Positions 50,284-62,847 of a stretch of 64,000 bases of DNA are shown one piece after another; the first letter of the stretch is position 1; every line of letters begins with the position of its first letter. This stretch comes from Hyalangium versicolor (GTDB lineage: Bacteria > Myxococcota > Myxococcia > Myxococcales > Myxococcaceae). The position numbers were made by a program, and so were the translations under genes. The notes under the pieces are model-generated. The model saw only the letters and a list, made by a program, of their open reading frames with translations, made no database searches and was not told the origin of the DNA. Location: contig NZ_JAHXBF010000043.1 in NCBI RefSeq assembly GCF_020103695.1, forward strand, positions 18,351-82,350. The letters are read 5' to 3'.

Positions 50284-51219
50284 TCAGAGGAGATCGGAGA
50301 AGTCTGGGGCGCGCTCGCTCAGGAAGGCCATCAGCGTGGCGAGGCGACCGGGCGTCAGCCGGCGCTCCCGGCGCAGCATGTACACGCTCGCGGCGGCGCC
50401 GCGGAAATCGGCGAGGACCTCGACTGCCGCGCCGTTCCGGAGCGCGTCGGCCGCGAGGTAGAGCGGGACGCATGCGATGCCGCCGCCCGCGAGCATCGTA
50501 CCCCAGACGGCGTCGCCGTCGTCGAACGCGAACCGCGCCCGTGGCTCGTAGGTCCCCCCGATCGTGCCGGCCACAGTCCGGTGGGGCCAGGGCTGGATCT
50601 GTCCGCTCTGGGGGTTCCGGAACCTGACGAGGTCGTGCTTGTCGAGCTCCGCGATCGTCCGCGGCGCGGGCCGCCGGGCGAGGTAGCTCGGCGCGGCGCA
50701 GATCACCCACGGGCACGTGAACCAGGTTTGATGGATGTGGCCTGGCAGACCGACGAGGGAGCCGGATCGGATCGCGAGATCGATGCCGCAGTCGGCAAGA
50801 TCGAGGACCTCGTTCGTCGCGCGGACGTCGAGCTGGATCTCGGGATGAAGTCGCGCGAGCTCGCCGAGCATCGGCACGAGGACGTGCCGGACGAATCCCA
50901 CCGCCGCGGTGAGGCGCACGACGCCGGCGTCGCCGCTGCCTCTGGCATGCCCGGCCGCTTCTTCGAAGGCCTCCGCCGCGCGCACGGCCTCGCGCGCCGG
51001 CTCGAGCAGCGCCTCTCCGGCCTCGGTGAGAGAAAGCGCGTGGGTCGACCGGTGGAGGAGCCGCACACCGGCGCCCTCCTCGAGCCGGGTGATCGCCTTC
51101 GACACGCTCGCCGCCGACATCCCGAGGCGGCGACCGGCCTCGGCGACAGAGCCGGCGCCCACCACGGCGATGAAGCATCGCAGCTGCGGAACGGAGACCT
51201 CGAAGTCGATGGCGCTCAT
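50284..51219 (-). CDS. LysR-family transcriptional regulator
   Basis: A 311-residue LysR protein. An N-terminal winged helix (LRCFIAVVGAGSVAEAGRRL, MSAASVSKAITRLEEGAG) is followed by a periplasmic-binding-like effector domain starting near residue 90 (VVRLTAAVGFVRHVLVPML). The ATG at 51219 is well placed after the long upstream shadow frame. It is divergent from the SnoaL-like/DUF1330 pair 45 bases away and probably regulates it. Confidence 0.9.
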   Translation of the reverse strand: MSAIDFEVSVPQLRCFIAVVGAGSVAEAGRRLGMSAASVSKAITRLEEGAGVRLLHRSTHALSLTEAGEALLEPAREAVRAAEAFEEAAGHARGSGDAGVVRLTAAVGFVRHVLVPMLGELARLHPEIQLDVRATNEVLDLADCGIDLAIRSGSLVGLPGHIHQTWFTCPWVICAAPSYLARRPAPRTIAELDKHDLVRFRNPQSGQIQPWPHRTVAGTIGGTYEPRARFAFDDGDAVWGTMLAGGGIACVPLYLAADALRNGAAVEVLADFRGAAASVYMLRRERRLTPGRLATLMAFLSERAPDFSDLL

Positions 51220-51264
51220 GGAGCGCGGTGTACTGCGCGAGCGCCGGGCACAGCAAGGGCGCGG

Positions 51265-51735
51265 GTGCTCCTCGTCTCGGCCGGGCTCTTGCTCGCGACG
51301 GGCTGCGCAGCTACCGCGCATCCGACGCCCGCAGTGCGCACCTCGATGACGGAGCAGAGCGCGACGGCGGACTTCCGCGTGGCCACGTACGAGACGTACC
51401 TCTCTGCGTGGTCGGCGATCCCGGACGACCGACGGCTGCATCTGCTGCAGGAGAGCGTGACGGAGGGGGTTGTCTTCACAAACCCCACGAAACCGCGGAC
51501 CGGCATCGCCGACGTGGCAGACCACCTTAGAGCATTCCAGACGCGGAGCCCGGGCGGCTCCTTCCGCCTCGTTGCGATGCTCGGCTGGGAAGACAACGCC
51601 ATCGCCACCTGGCAGTTCGTCGACGCCGCAGGGAACTCGGGCTTCACGGGCTACGACGTCCTCGCCTTCGACGGCGAGCATCGCATCAAGAGCATCCTCC
51701 TCTTCAGCAACGTGCCGAAGCAGACTCTCAAGTAA
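51265..51735 (+). CDS. SnoaL-like (NTF2-fold) protein, possible lipoprotein
   Basis: A 156-residue protein of the SnoaL/NTF2 fold: VATYETYLSAWSAIPDDRRL, VTEGVVFTNPTKPRTGIADV and WEDNAIATWQFVDAAGNSGFTGYDVLAF cut across strands. From GTG 51265 it begins with a lipobox-like signal (LLVSAGLLLATGC), with AAGGG upstream. ATG 51346 (MTEQSATAD) would give a cytoplasmic protein. SnoaL-like proteins are small enzymes or binding proteins; the substrate is unknown. It is followed after 14 bases by a DUF1330 gene. Confidence 0.75.
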   Translation: MLLVSAGLLLATGCAATAHPTPAVRTSMTEQSATADFRVATYETYLSAWSAIPDDRRLHLLQESVTEGVVFTNPTKPRTGIADVADHLRAFQTRSPGGSFRLVAMLGWEDNAIATWQFVDAAGNSGFTGYDVLAFDGEHRIKSILLFSNVPKQTLK

Positions 51736-51749
51736 CGAAAGGAATCCAA

Positions 51750-52118
51750 ATGATTGCGTTCACTTCCGCCGAGCTCGATCGCTTCCTCCGCGAGGACGAC
51801 GGCGCGCCGGTCGTCATGCTCAACCTGCTCCGCTTCCGCCCTGACGGCGGACGGGAGCGCTACTTCGAATACCTGAAACTGGCGGGTCCGCTCGTCGCGC
51901 GCTACGGCGCGGAGATCCTCTACGCGGGCGACGGCATGACGCCGCTCGCGGCGGAGACAGGCCAGGCCTGGGACACCGTCGCCCTGGTCCGCTATCCGAG
52001 CCGGCGCGCCTTCGCGGACATGATCGCCGATCCGGCGTACGCGGTCGCCGATCCCGTGCGCATGTCGGCGCTCTCGGAGGCGGTCCTCCAACCCACGCGT
52101 CGTATCTTGCCGGCCTGA
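51750..52118 (+). CDS. DUF1330-family protein
   Basis: A 122-residue protein with the dimeric alpha/beta-barrel look of DUF1330: GAPVVMLNLLRFRPDGGRER, YFEYLKLAGPLVARYGAEIL and WDTVALVRYPSRRAFADMI, then DPAYAVADPVR. The function of the family is poorly known. AACGAAAGG precedes the start. It is the second gene of a small operon with the SnoaL-like gene and convergent with the sigma factor. Confidence 0.85.
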   Translation: MIAFTSAELDRFLREDDGAPVVMLNLLRFRPDGGRERYFEYLKLAGPLVARYGAEILYAGDGMTPLAAETGQAWDTVALVRYPSRRAFADMIADPAYAVADPVRMSALSEAVLQPTRRILPA

Positions 52119-52145
52119 GCGTACGATAGAATCGAACCCGCGCCG

Positions 52146-52966
52146 TCAGTCCATCAGTCGGTGGAGGCTGAGGTCGAGGCGGCTCTGGACGAGGCCCAGC
52201 AGGCTTTCCACCTCGGCTCCTCCGAGCTTCAGCCGGACAGCCAGCTCCTCTCGCGTGAGCTCCATCAGCCGCTCGCGGGCCTGGGCCACCCGGCGCGCCA
52301 CTCCCGAACGGGACTCGCGGTACATCGCCGCAAGCCGGTCCATCGTGAGCCCGTGGAGGTGATGCAGCCGCAGCAAGGCGCGCTCCCGCTCTGGCAGCGC
52401 CGCCAATGCCTTGCGCAGCGCCTCGGCCAGCACCTGTCGCGAGTCCTCCCGGAGCAGCTCTCGTTCCGGATCCCCCTCGGACAGCATCCGCGCGAGCACC
52501 TCAGGCGGTTCGATGAAGAGTTCCCGGCGCCCCTGCTGGCTGGCCAGCTCTCCGACGATGCGCGCGGCGATGATCCGTACCCACGCCAACAGCGAGCCTC
52601 GGCCCGAGTAGTCGGCAATGCGCGGAGGTGCCTCTCCGCGTCCCAGCAGCAGGCGCTCTCGAAGCACCTGTAGCACTTCATCCACGGTGGCTTCCGGCAA
52701 TGCACCCAGGCGCGAGGGAACCCGCTGGAGGATGTGCTGCTCGAAGGCATGGAGGGCCAGGCGTTCCCCTTCCGCGCAGGCACAGGCCAGGTACAGGTCG
52801 GCGACATGGAGCTGGCGCAGTGCCTCCCCGGAGCCTTCGGGCAGGTGCCGGGCCAGGTGCCGCATGAAGCGCTCCGTCCCCAGCAGCAACGAAGGCCACT
52901 GTGCCCGAGCCGCCGCGCAGTGCTCGCGCAGGAGCGCCTCCAGCTCTTCCGGGTCTCGTGTCTCGC

Positions 52967-52970
<4 letters not shown>
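52146..52970 (-). CDS. Sigma-70 family (ECF-type, myxobacterial) sigma factor
   Basis: A 274-residue protein. A sigma-2-like region (IADYSGRGSLLAWVRIIAAR) and a sigma-4 HTH (LPERERALLRLHHLHGLTMD, then RLAAMYRESRSGVARRVAQA) are visible. The length exceeds typical ECF factors because of an N-terminal ~120-residue extension and a C-terminal tail, as in the kinase-linked sigma factors of myxobacteria. The start at 52970 overlaps the stop of the Ser/Thr kinase (ATGA), so both are coupled. It probably directs a small regulon under control of that kinase. Confidence 0.85.
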
Positions 52971-55996
<3,026 letters not shown>

Positions 55997-56146
55997 CCGG
56001 AATCCAAAATCATCAAGGGTTTCGAAGCATTACGCGATGGTCCCCGCGTCTCCGGGGATCGTCGAGTTCACCGAAAAATCCTGGTTTTAATCTTTTTTTG
56101 GGACGGCGGCGAAGTCGGGCCCTCTTAACGGGCTGAGAACTTCGCC

Positions 56147-57373
56147 ATGACTCCAGAATCCATCCATCGCTCCGCCTCTCCCCTCGCCTCTTCGTCGGCC
56201 CGACGCCCGCCGATGATGGCGATCGTGTTCGGCGCCCTGGCCCTGCTCGCAGCCGCGGCGCTGGTCTTCCGTGGCGCCGATGAGCCGAGCGGCACGCCGG
56301 AGGCTCGCGGCGCCACAGCCCCTGGACCTCAACAGACAGGCTCAGGCCACAGCCTGGGCGGCGCGGATTCCACAGCCCCCGGCAGCTCGGCGAAGGTCCA
56401 GGAGAAGCCACCCCGCTTCGCCGGTACCACGTGCTGGCAGGCACTGGATCGCTTCAATGACACGGTGACCCTCGAGACGTTCCGCGATTGGGCCGCGCCC
56501 CTGCTCGTGGCGAAGGATCCGATCGTCCTTCAGTACCTCAAGGAGCGCCTCTCGGAGCTCATCGGCAATGACGAGCGCCGCGCGAGCGAGGTGCTCGGCT
56601 GGGCACGCGATGCCAATCCCGCGGAGTTCAAGCTGCTCATGGCGGGCCTCCGAGGATCGCAGGCCTTGGGCCTGCCACAGGTGGGCGCGCGGCTCACGTC
56701 CCTGGGGCTCGACGAGAGCCTCGACATGGGGCGCCGCGCCGGCTTCCTGGACGAGTTGCAGCACCTCAAGCAATTGGAGCCCGCGACGCTGGAGCGACTC
56801 ACCCGCTTCGCGAAGGATCCGGCCTCGGGAGAGGCCGGCTGGGTCACCACGCGTTCCATCGGCCGCGTCATGAAGGAGGACTACGAGCGGACCGGCAACG
56901 CGAAGCCCTACCTCGACAAGCTCCTCACCATCAGCACCGAGTCTCCGGACGAGCCGGTGCGCTACCTCGGGCTGGAGATGGGGCTGCACTCCGAGGCACC
57001 GCTGGACGCGCAGTCCACCGAGCGGCTGGCGAAGATCCTCGCCACCGAGGGCAGCGGCGAGGTCCGCCAGGTGGCGGCGCACGAGCTGTCCATGGCCCAG
57101 GACAAGGCCCAGGCGCTGGACATCTATGCCAAGGCCTTCGCCGCCGAGCAGGACCTGTGCGTGCGCTGGGCGCTGTTCCGCTTCGCGGCGCGGACCGCGG
57201 GCCGGGATGCGCTCCCGGTCATGGCGAACATGGCCACGACGGACCCGCGCTTCCAGGGCGACTACCACGACTTCGAGCGGCTCTACGCGAGCGGCATCGT
57301 CGACTTCGACCGGATCTGGTTCGGCCTGCCGAGCCAGGACCCGCATGGCTGCCTCGACCACCACGACGACTGA
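56147..57373 (+). CDS. Hypothetical membrane-anchored protein with HEAT-like helices
   Basis: A 408-residue protein with an N-terminal signal anchor (MAIVFGALALLAAAALVF, ~24-41), a Pro/Ser/Gly linker, then an all-helical domain of HEAT-like pairs (LLVAKDPIVLQYLKERLSEL; TERLAKILATEGSGEVRQVA). There is no catalytic motif. It ends 15 bases before another HEAT-repeat gene on the same strand, so they are likely partners. The role is unknown; possibly an extracytoplasmic scaffold. Confidence 0.75.
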   Translation: MTPESIHRSASPLASSSARRPPMMAIVFGALALLAAAALVFRGADEPSGTPEARGATAPGPQQTGSGHSLGGADSTAPGSSAKVQEKPPRFAGTTCWQALDRFNDTVTLETFRDWAAPLLVAKDPIVLQYLKERLSELIGNDERRASEVLGWARDANPAEFKLLMAGLRGSQALGLPQVGARLTSLGLDESLDMGRRAGFLDELQHLKQLEPATLERLTRFAKDPASGEAGWVTTRSIGRVMKEDYERTGNAKPYLDKLLTISTESPDEPVRYLGLEMGLHSEAPLDAQSTERLAKILATEGSGEVRQVAAHELSMAQDKAQALDIYAKAFAAEQDLCVRWALFRFAARTAGRDALPVMANMATTDPRFQGDYHDFERLYASGIVDFDRIWFGLPSQDPHGCLDHHDD

Positions 57374-57388
57374 GGCCCGGAGCTCTCC

Positions 57389-58414
57389 ATGACACGCCCA
57401 CGCTTCCTTCGCACGCACGTGCTCTCCCCCCTCATGCTCACGCTCGGCATGCTGACGCCAGCGCTGGCGCCCGCGGCGGAGCCGTCTGCTTCCTCATCTT
57501 CCCCATCGACCGAGGCCCCCGCCCTCAAGGGCGGCCTCTGCTCTCTCGAAGGCCTGATGGATCAGATCCGCCACGGGCTCCACTCGAAGTCCGAGGCCTA
57601 CAAGCGCTACCTGCGTGCGCTGCTGCGCGAGTCCGCCGTGAACCTCCCCGCCAGCGAGCTGCAGGCGGCCTTCGCTCGGGAGTACGACCCGGACATGGCC
57701 GAGCACCTGGCCGCCGCCCTCGTCGCGAGGACCGAGCGAGGCCTCGAGCCCGAGGCCATGCAGGCCGTGGCCCAACGGGCGCTGGAGGATCGCGATCCGG
57801 CCATTCGCGCCGCCACGGTCCGAGCCCTGCGGCGCACCGGCGCGCTGGAGCGGACCGGCGACATGTACGAGCGCCTGATGCGCGACCCCTCGCCGGAGGT
57901 CCGCCAGGAGGCCGCGGCCAACCTCGTGGAGGACAACCTCGAGGTCTACGGCGGGCGCGATGCCCACGCGACGGACACGGCGGTGAGCGCTGCTGCGGCG
58001 GCGGCCGCTTCGGATCCGAAGGTGACCGCGCGAATCCTCGGCAACATCATGACCGGAGAGGTCAGCACGGAGTCCGTGAGCACGCTCCAGGGCCTGCTCC
58101 GCAGTGACTCGGCGGAGGTCCGCGCGGCGGCGACCCAGGCGCTCGGCGGCGTTCCGGCGGAGCAGATGGCCAGCGCGCGGGAGTCCTTGCTCGGCATGTA
58201 CCGCCAGGAGAAGACCCCCGCGGTGCGCAAGGCGATCCTGGAGAGCGTGGCCCGGCTGGGCTTTGCCAGCGCGGTGCCCGAGCTCCAGCGGCTGCGCGGT
58301 GTCGATCCGAGCCTGGCGCCCGAGATCGACGCGTGGACTCGAGTTCTCAACATGAACCTTCAGGAGTGGAGCCTGATCCTGAGGGAGAAGCAGCGGCTGC
58401 AGCAGGCTCGATGA
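57389..58414 (+). CDS. Secreted HEAT-repeat protein
   Basis: A 341-residue protein with a Sec signal (LMLTLGMLTPALAPAAE) and five to six HEAT/PBS-lyase-like repeats (ALEDRDPAIRAATVRALRRT; LLRSDSAEVRAAATQALGGV; KTPAVRKAILESVARLG). Such repeats bind other proteins. It is co-directional with the membrane-anchored HEAT-like gene upstream and the M23 peptidase downstream (47 bases), so the three may act together in the cell envelope. Confidence 0.82.
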   Translation: MTRPRFLRTHVLSPLMLTLGMLTPALAPAAEPSASSSSPSTEAPALKGGLCSLEGLMDQIRHGLHSKSEAYKRYLRALLRESAVNLPASELQAAFAREYDPDMAEHLAAALVARTERGLEPEAMQAVAQRALEDRDPAIRAATVRALRRTGALERTGDMYERLMRDPSPEVRQEAAANLVEDNLEVYGGRDAHATDTAVSAAAAAAASDPKVTARILGNIMTGEVSTESVSTLQGLLRSDSAEVRAAATQALGGVPAEQMASARESLLGMYRQEKTPAVRKAILESVARLGFASAVPELQRLRGVDPSLAPEIDAWTRVLNMNLQEWSLILREKQRLQQAR

Positions 58415-58461
58415 CCCCCTTGCTGACACGAGGCCGGAGCTCCGGCCCGAGAGGAACAACC

Positions 58462-58992
58462 ATGCGTAAGACGATGAAGATGGCTCTTGCGGGCCTGTTT
58501 TCCCTGGCGATTGCCCCGACGGTGGCGACGGCGTCGTACCGGGTGGGCTCGCCCTTCCCGGGCGATGTGACGGCCACCACCTACTATTCGAGCGGCACCT
58601 TCCACGGCGCGGTGGACATCTCCAGCCGCAACGCCTGTGGCTACTGGGGCGTGGAGACGGGCGTGGTGGGCTCGTTCGCGTGGAACGTGACCATCCGTAC
58701 CACGGGCGCGGTGTGCTACGGCAACGGCAGCGGCAACCAGAACGAGGTGAAGCACACCTTCGCCAACGGCCGCACCTTCCGCCAGTGGCACTTCCTGAAG
58801 ACGAGCGCCTCGGTGGACAAGACGTGTGACCGCTGCCAGATCGGCGACGAGGGCGGCACGGGCAACGTCACCGGCCCCCACTCGCACCTCCAGTACGACT
58901 ACCAGGGCACCAACAACACCTCCTGGTACTCGGGCTACACCGTGAAGGGCGAGTTCCTCGATCGCGGCGAGACCGTCGGCTACGTCGGTTAG
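58462..58992 (+). CDS. Secreted M23-type metallopeptidase
   Basis: A 176-residue protein with a signal peptide (LAGLFSLAIAPTVATA). The M23 zinc site is visible as FHGAVDI (His, then Asp four residues later) and GPHSHLQYDY (HxH). QWHFLKT in between may hold the extra catalytic His. Four to five cysteines suggest disulfides. M23 enzymes cut peptide bridges of peptidoglycan, and short secreted members act as bacteriolysins, which fits a predatory host. GAGAGGAAC precedes the ATG at 58462. Confidence 0.83.
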   Translation: MRKTMKMALAGLFSLAIAPTVATASYRVGSPFPGDVTATTYYSSGTFHGAVDISSRNACGYWGVETGVVGSFAWNVTIRTTGAVCYGNGSGNQNEVKHTFANGRTFRQWHFLKTSASVDKTCDRCQIGDEGGTGNVTGPHSHLQYDYQGTNNTSWYSGYTVKGEFLDRGETVGYVG

Positions 58993-59585
58993 TCCGCGCG
59001 TTGATCGGATGTGGCGCCCCCTGCAGGAAGGGGGCGCCAGTCGGCGGGCAGGTGCGCCTGGATGATGCCCGACGAAGGGGGGCGGGGCTTCAGGTCCTCG
59101 GGCGCGTAGAAGGCGCGCACGAGTTGGCACTCCTTGATGGCCTCGGCCCCCTCCTTCGCCTCCACTTCCTGCAGGAAGGGGCGAGCCATGAGCGCACCCC
59201 ACTTCACCTCCTGCCAGATGTAGTGGGTCGCCCCCGCAGCGGTGTTCACCACGAGGGTGGAGCGATCGTTGAGGCCATTGGAGGCGGTGATGACGTGCTC
59301 ACCGGGGGGGAGTTCCCAGAGAAAGTAGGTGTCGGGAGCCGTCTCGCCCACGCGCCTGCCATCCATCTCGATGGTCATGAGGATGGCGCCGCCAAAGCTC
59401 TCGTTGCGGTAGAGGTACAGCAGCGACGTGTGCGGCTGGGGCTTTGCAACCTTGGCCCGCTCGTCCTCTTCCCGCCGAGCCAGCGGCACTCTCGCGCAGC
59501 CCACTGCGTGGAACAGCACCGCCAGCAGCAGGGCGGCCTGCGCCACCCCACGCACTCTCGACCCGCGCACAGCGTTCTCAGTCAT
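58989..59585 (-). CDS. DUF2846-like lipoprotein
   Basis: A 198-residue lipoprotein (signal VAQAALLLAVLFHAVGC, Cys30). The mature part has the DUF2846 pattern: LYLYRNESFGGAILMTIEMDG, GETAPDTYFLWELPPGEHVI, and a later AGATHYIWQEVKWG. The function of this family is unknown. ATG 59585 is used; ATG 59597 adds four residues, and neither has a clear ribosome site. Its stop overlaps the end of the M23 gene on the other strand. Confidence 0.82.
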   Translation of the reverse strand: MTENAVRGSRVRGVAQAALLLAVLFHAVGCARVPLARREEDERAKVAKPQPHTSLLYLYRNESFGGAILMTIEMDGRRVGETAPDTYFLWELPPGEHVITASNGLNDRSTLVVNTAAGATHYIWQEVKWGALMARPFLQEVEAKEGAEAIKECQLVRAFYAPEDLKPRPPSSGIIQAHLPADWRPLPAGGATSDQRAD

Positions 59586-59857
59586 GCTTCGGGACATAGC
59601 CAACGGGCCTGTGAACGAAAAGAGGCCCCTTGTGCAGCGCACGCCTCGAAACGACAAGGACTCGAGGCCTTGCAGTGGCACGAACGCTCCGCCCGCCGCG
59701 ATCAACATCCCTGCCCACACCGATCAGCCCGGAGCGCGATACTTACCGATCGGATAACCGCTTCTACCCAGCGCCCATCGGGTGATCAGCAGATCCCCCA
59801 GAACAAACGGAGGGGCCCTCTTACTACTCACGGCCTCCCTACCAGCAGGAGTGACGC

Positions 59858-60556
59858 ATGAAGATCGGAATCATCGGCGCGGGGTTTATCGGTGGAACCC
59901 TGGCGCGGAGGTGGGTGAAGCTTGGTCACGAGGTCGTCATCGCGAACTCGCGCGGGCCGGACACGCTTCGCGAACTCGCGGCCGAGAGCGGAGCCACCGC
60001 CGTCACGGTTGCGGAGGCCGCGCGTAGCGGCGAGATCGTGGTCGTCACGATCCCCCAGCGCGCAGTGCCGGACCTGCCAAAGAATCTCTTTACAGGTATA
60101 CCCGCCAACGTGGTCGTGATCGACACCGGCAACTACTACCCGATCCGAGACGGCAGCATCCCGGCGATCGAGAAGGGCCAGCTCGAAAGCGCGTGGGTCA
60201 GCGAGCAACTCGGGCGGCCGGTGGTCAAGGCGTTCAACAACATCTACTTCAAGCACCTCCTCGAGAAGGGCACGCCGAAAGGCACGCCAGGGCGCATCGC
60301 GCTTCCGGTCGCGGGCGATCCGCCTGATGCTCGCGCGAAGGTCTTGCGCCTCATCGACGAGCTCGGGTTCGACCCGATCGATGTGGGCGGCATCGAGGAG
60401 TCGTGGCGCCAGCAGCCGGGCACGCCCTGCTACGGCAAGGACTTCGACGCGCGGCAGCTCAAGGAAGCGCTCGCCGCGGCCGACCGGAGCCGCATTCCCG
60501 AGTACCGCAACGCCGCGAATGACGCGGCGAAGGCTGCCGCCGAGGCTCAGAAGTAG
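59858..60556 (+). CDS. NADP-binding F420-dependent-reductase-like oxidoreductase
   Basis: A 232-residue Rossmann protein. The nucleotide site is GIIGAGFIGGTLARRW, with NSRG (31-34) typical of NADP-preferring F420:NADP oxidoreductase-like proteins. Later VVTIPQRAVPDLPKNLF and DTGNYYPIRDG match the same family. The actual substrate is unclear; many bacterial members do not use F420. It is a single gene flanked by a minus-strand lipoprotein and a minus-strand lipase. Confidence 0.85.
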   Translation: MKIGIIGAGFIGGTLARRWVKLGHEVVIANSRGPDTLRELAAESGATAVTVAEAARSGEIVVVTIPQRAVPDLPKNLFTGIPANVVVIDTGNYYPIRDGSIPAIEKGQLESAWVSEQLGRPVVKAFNNIYFKHLLEKGTPKGTPGRIALPVAGDPPDARAKVLRLIDELGFDPIDVGGIEESWRQQPGTPCYGKDFDARQLKEALAAADRSRIPEYRNAANDAAKAAAEAQK

Positions 60557-60613
60557 CTCAACAGCGGCCCGGGGGGCGCGCCAAAGGCTCGGGGCGCGCT
60601 GCGCGGGCGCGGG

Positions 60614-61765
60614 CTAGCCCTGGATCCGTTCCGTCAGCCATGCAGTCAGCGGATCCTGGTCCGTCTCCATCAACCCGAAGTGGAAACCAAGCTCCTCCGG
60701 GTACTCCGTGGGAGGGACAGTCTCGTGCACCGTGTACTCCACGGAGACGCCCCTGTTCAGCTTCATCAGCCGCGTATAGAGGGCCTCGGTCCGGAACGCC
60801 TTCACACGGGTGTCTTCCTTGGCCTGGGAAATGCGGATGGGCACCCCGATCATGAGGGCGGGATCCATGCGATCCAGCTGCTCGAAGAACGCTCGCTTGC
60901 TGAGGCTGTCGCGCTCGCGCAGCTGACAGATCCCCTTGATCCCTCCCCAGGAGTCCTCCTGGGTCATGTCCGCCCGGCACCGCGTCTCGGCGTGGGGAAA
61001 CAGCTCGTAGGCTTTGTCCGTGAGGACCTCGGAGGGGAGAATGCGGGGGTCCCCAGCGATAGCGCCCGTCAGGAACAGCGGGGTAAAGGACAGGCCCCCC
61101 GTCTTGCCGTCGTAGGCACTGCCCTCGAGAAGCTGATCCTTGACGCCCGAGGGGGGAGCCAGGGCCGCCACGCAGCGCAGCTCCAGTTCCGGTGTCCACC
61201 GGGGCGCATGGTGCGCGCCGAACAGCGCCGCCTGACCGCCCTGGGAATGCCCGACGATGGCCAGCCTGCGCGAGAGCTCGGGGTAGAGCTGGCGCGCGGC
61301 GAGGACGATGTCGAGCAGGCCGCGCGCCTCGGACTCGCCCAGCAGGTACGGGTGCGGGCCGTAGGTGCCCAACCCCTCGTAGTCGGTCATCACCACCGCC
61401 CAGCCCTGCTCCAGGAAATGGTTGAGCATCGCGTGTGGATGCTTGTTGTAGATGTGCGCCGGGGAGTCCCGGGTATCGCGCGATGGCGCGCAGCTGTCCG
61501 CGCTGCCCACCGTGCCGTGGGCCCAGCTGATCACCGGATAGCCTCCCTCCGGGGCCGGCTTCCCGGGCAAGGCGATGATTCCAGAGACCGCGATGGGGTT
61601 GCCGCGGACGTCCTGGGAGCGGTACAGCACCAGCTCATTGTGCCGCGCCGAGGCCAGCGCGGCCTCGCCGATCAGAGGCCGGGACCAGATCACCTCACCG
61701 TGCGTGCCTGCCAATAGCTCCTCGGGCGGGTAATAGAAGTCGATTCCTTCGGGGGGGACTCTCAT
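60614..61765 (-). CDS. Secretory-lipase-type alpha/beta hydrolase
   Basis: A 383-residue hydrolase of the LIP/secretory lipase family. It has PVISWAHGTVGSADSCAPSR (oxyanion region) and MTDYEGLGTYGPHPYLLGES. The nucleophile elbow is GHSQGGQAA. No signal peptide is evident at this start, which AGGAG seven bases upstream supports. It probably cleaves esters or lipids. It may be translationally coupled to a short upstream frame. Confidence 0.85.
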   Translation of the reverse strand: MRVPPEGIDFYYPPEELLAGTHGEVIWSRPLIGEAALASARHNELVLYRSQDVRGNPIAVSGIIALPGKPAPEGGYPVISWAHGTVGSADSCAPSRDTRDSPAHIYNKHPHAMLNHFLEQGWAVVMTDYEGLGTYGPHPYLLGESEARGLLDIVLAARQLYPELSRRLAIVGHSQGGQAALFGAHHAPRWTPELELRCVAALAPPSGVKDQLLEGSAYDGKTGGLSFTPLFLTGAIAGDPRILPSEVLTDKAYELFPHAETRCRADMTQEDSWGGIKGICQLRERDSLSKRAFFEQLDRMDPALMIGVPIRISQAKEDTRVKAFRTEALYTRLMKLNRGVSVEYTVHETVPPTEYPEELGFHFGLMETDQDPLTAWLTERIQG

Positions 61766-61947
61766 GGGAGTGCTCCTGACGGGTTTGGGTTGGCTGCAAC
61801 ATCAGGTTGGGAGCCGCGAGGCACTTCATAGGCCTGCCCACCGGCGGCTTGCCATTGAGATCTTTGTTGAATTGACAGGAAACGAAGGATGTGTTTGGGA
61901 ATGAGACGCCGTCCGCAGCATGTACAAAACATTGTTTCGCAGGTCAC
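61762..61947 (-). CDS. Possible 61-residue Cys-containing small protein
   Basis: A short frame starting MTCETMFCTCCGRRLIPKHI whose stop overlaps the lipase ATG by four bases (ATGA). A CTCC cluster could bind a metal. It may equally be leader sequence. I do not recognise it and give low weight. Confidence 0.25.
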   Translation of the reverse strand: MTCETMFCTCCGRRLIPKHILRFLSIQQRSQWQAAGGQAYEVPRGSQPDVAANPNPSGALP

Positions 61948-62173
61948 CGCGTCAGAGCGCCAGCCACCAGCACTCGCAGTTCACTCCCTTGCGTTGTCAG
62001 CGCGAGGATCTGAACACTTCGTGCTGAGCTGTAGGGCGGGCGAGAGTCACTCCGACATGCCACGGGAAACGTCTTGCGCCGGTGAGAGGGCTCTCGGTTT
62101 CTAAAAAGCAGTCAGAAACAACAGGCGGGAGATGCAACGATGACAGCTTCAAGTCCACACGCTCGAGAAGAAG
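61948..62173. other. Intergenic stretch before broken histidine kinase
   Basis: About 225 bases with no gene signal. It follows the start region of the lipase group and precedes the truncated kinase, and it may contain an old recombination breakpoint that removed the kinase's sensor region. Confidence 0.3.
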
Positions 62174-62835
62174 ATGCAGGAGTACGCCCGGGAGGAGAAG
62201 TGGGCCTGGCTCTCGTCGCGCCTGAAGGCGGTTCGCCGCCAGAGCGACCGGCTCAACCGGTTGATCTCCGAGCTCCTCGACATCTCGCGCATCGTCGGGG
62301 GGCAATTGCAGCTGGAGCCCGAGCTCTTCGACGCCACGGCGCTCGTCCGGGAAGTCGTCGCGGACTTCAAGGAGCACGGTGAGCTCGACAGGACACGGTC
62401 GGAGATCCACCTCCAGCTGGAAGGTCCCGTGGTCGGCCAGTGGGACCGGGCCCGGCTCGAGCAGGTAGTGACCAACCTGCTGTCGAACGCCCTCAAGTAT
62501 GGCGCCGGCAAACCCGTGACCCTCTCGGCGTCCAGCCGCGACGGCTGGGCACAGCTCACGGTCGAGGATCAGGGCATCGGCATCGCGCCCATCGATCACA
62601 AGCGCATCTTCGGCCGGTTCGAGCGCGCGGTCTCCGCCCGTCACTACGGGGGCCTGGGGCGGGGCTCTTCATCGTGCGGCAGGTCGTCGAAGCCATGGGA
62701 GGAACCATCCGCGTGGTGTCCGCGCTGGGCGAGGGCGCGAAGTTCACGGTGGAGCTCCCGCTGGAAGCTCGGCGTCCGCAGCCAGAGGAGTCGCCCCAGC
62801 ACGAGGCCTCGCTCCTCGGAACGAGGGGGCGCTGA
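62174..62835 (+). pseudogene. Histidine kinase fragment, 5'-truncated and frameshifted
   Basis: The frame from 62174 carries the end of a HisKA helix (RRQSDRLNRLISELLDISRI) and the HATPase N box (LEQVVTNLLSNALKYG) and G1 box (VEDQGIGIAP). It then loses frame near 62655. The next frame continues with the G2 box (GLFIVRQVVEAMGGTIRVVS) to a stop at 62835. The phospho-accepting His region and all sensor domains are missing. One base appears lost in GGGGCGGGGC, where GGGGCTGGGGC is expected. The gene is dead as it stands. Confidence 0.8.
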
Positions 62836-62847
62836 GGCCCGTGCAAG

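Noticed and set aside
50131..51735. 534-codon plus-strand frame covering the LysR gene
   Set aside because: Only its last ~156 codons are real (SnoaL-like). The rest is the mirror of LysR.
52119..52145. tRNA-like GAATCGAACCCGCG between DUF1330 and the sigma gene
   Set aside because: It resembles a T-loop, but the stem does not pair and no other tRNA parts are present.
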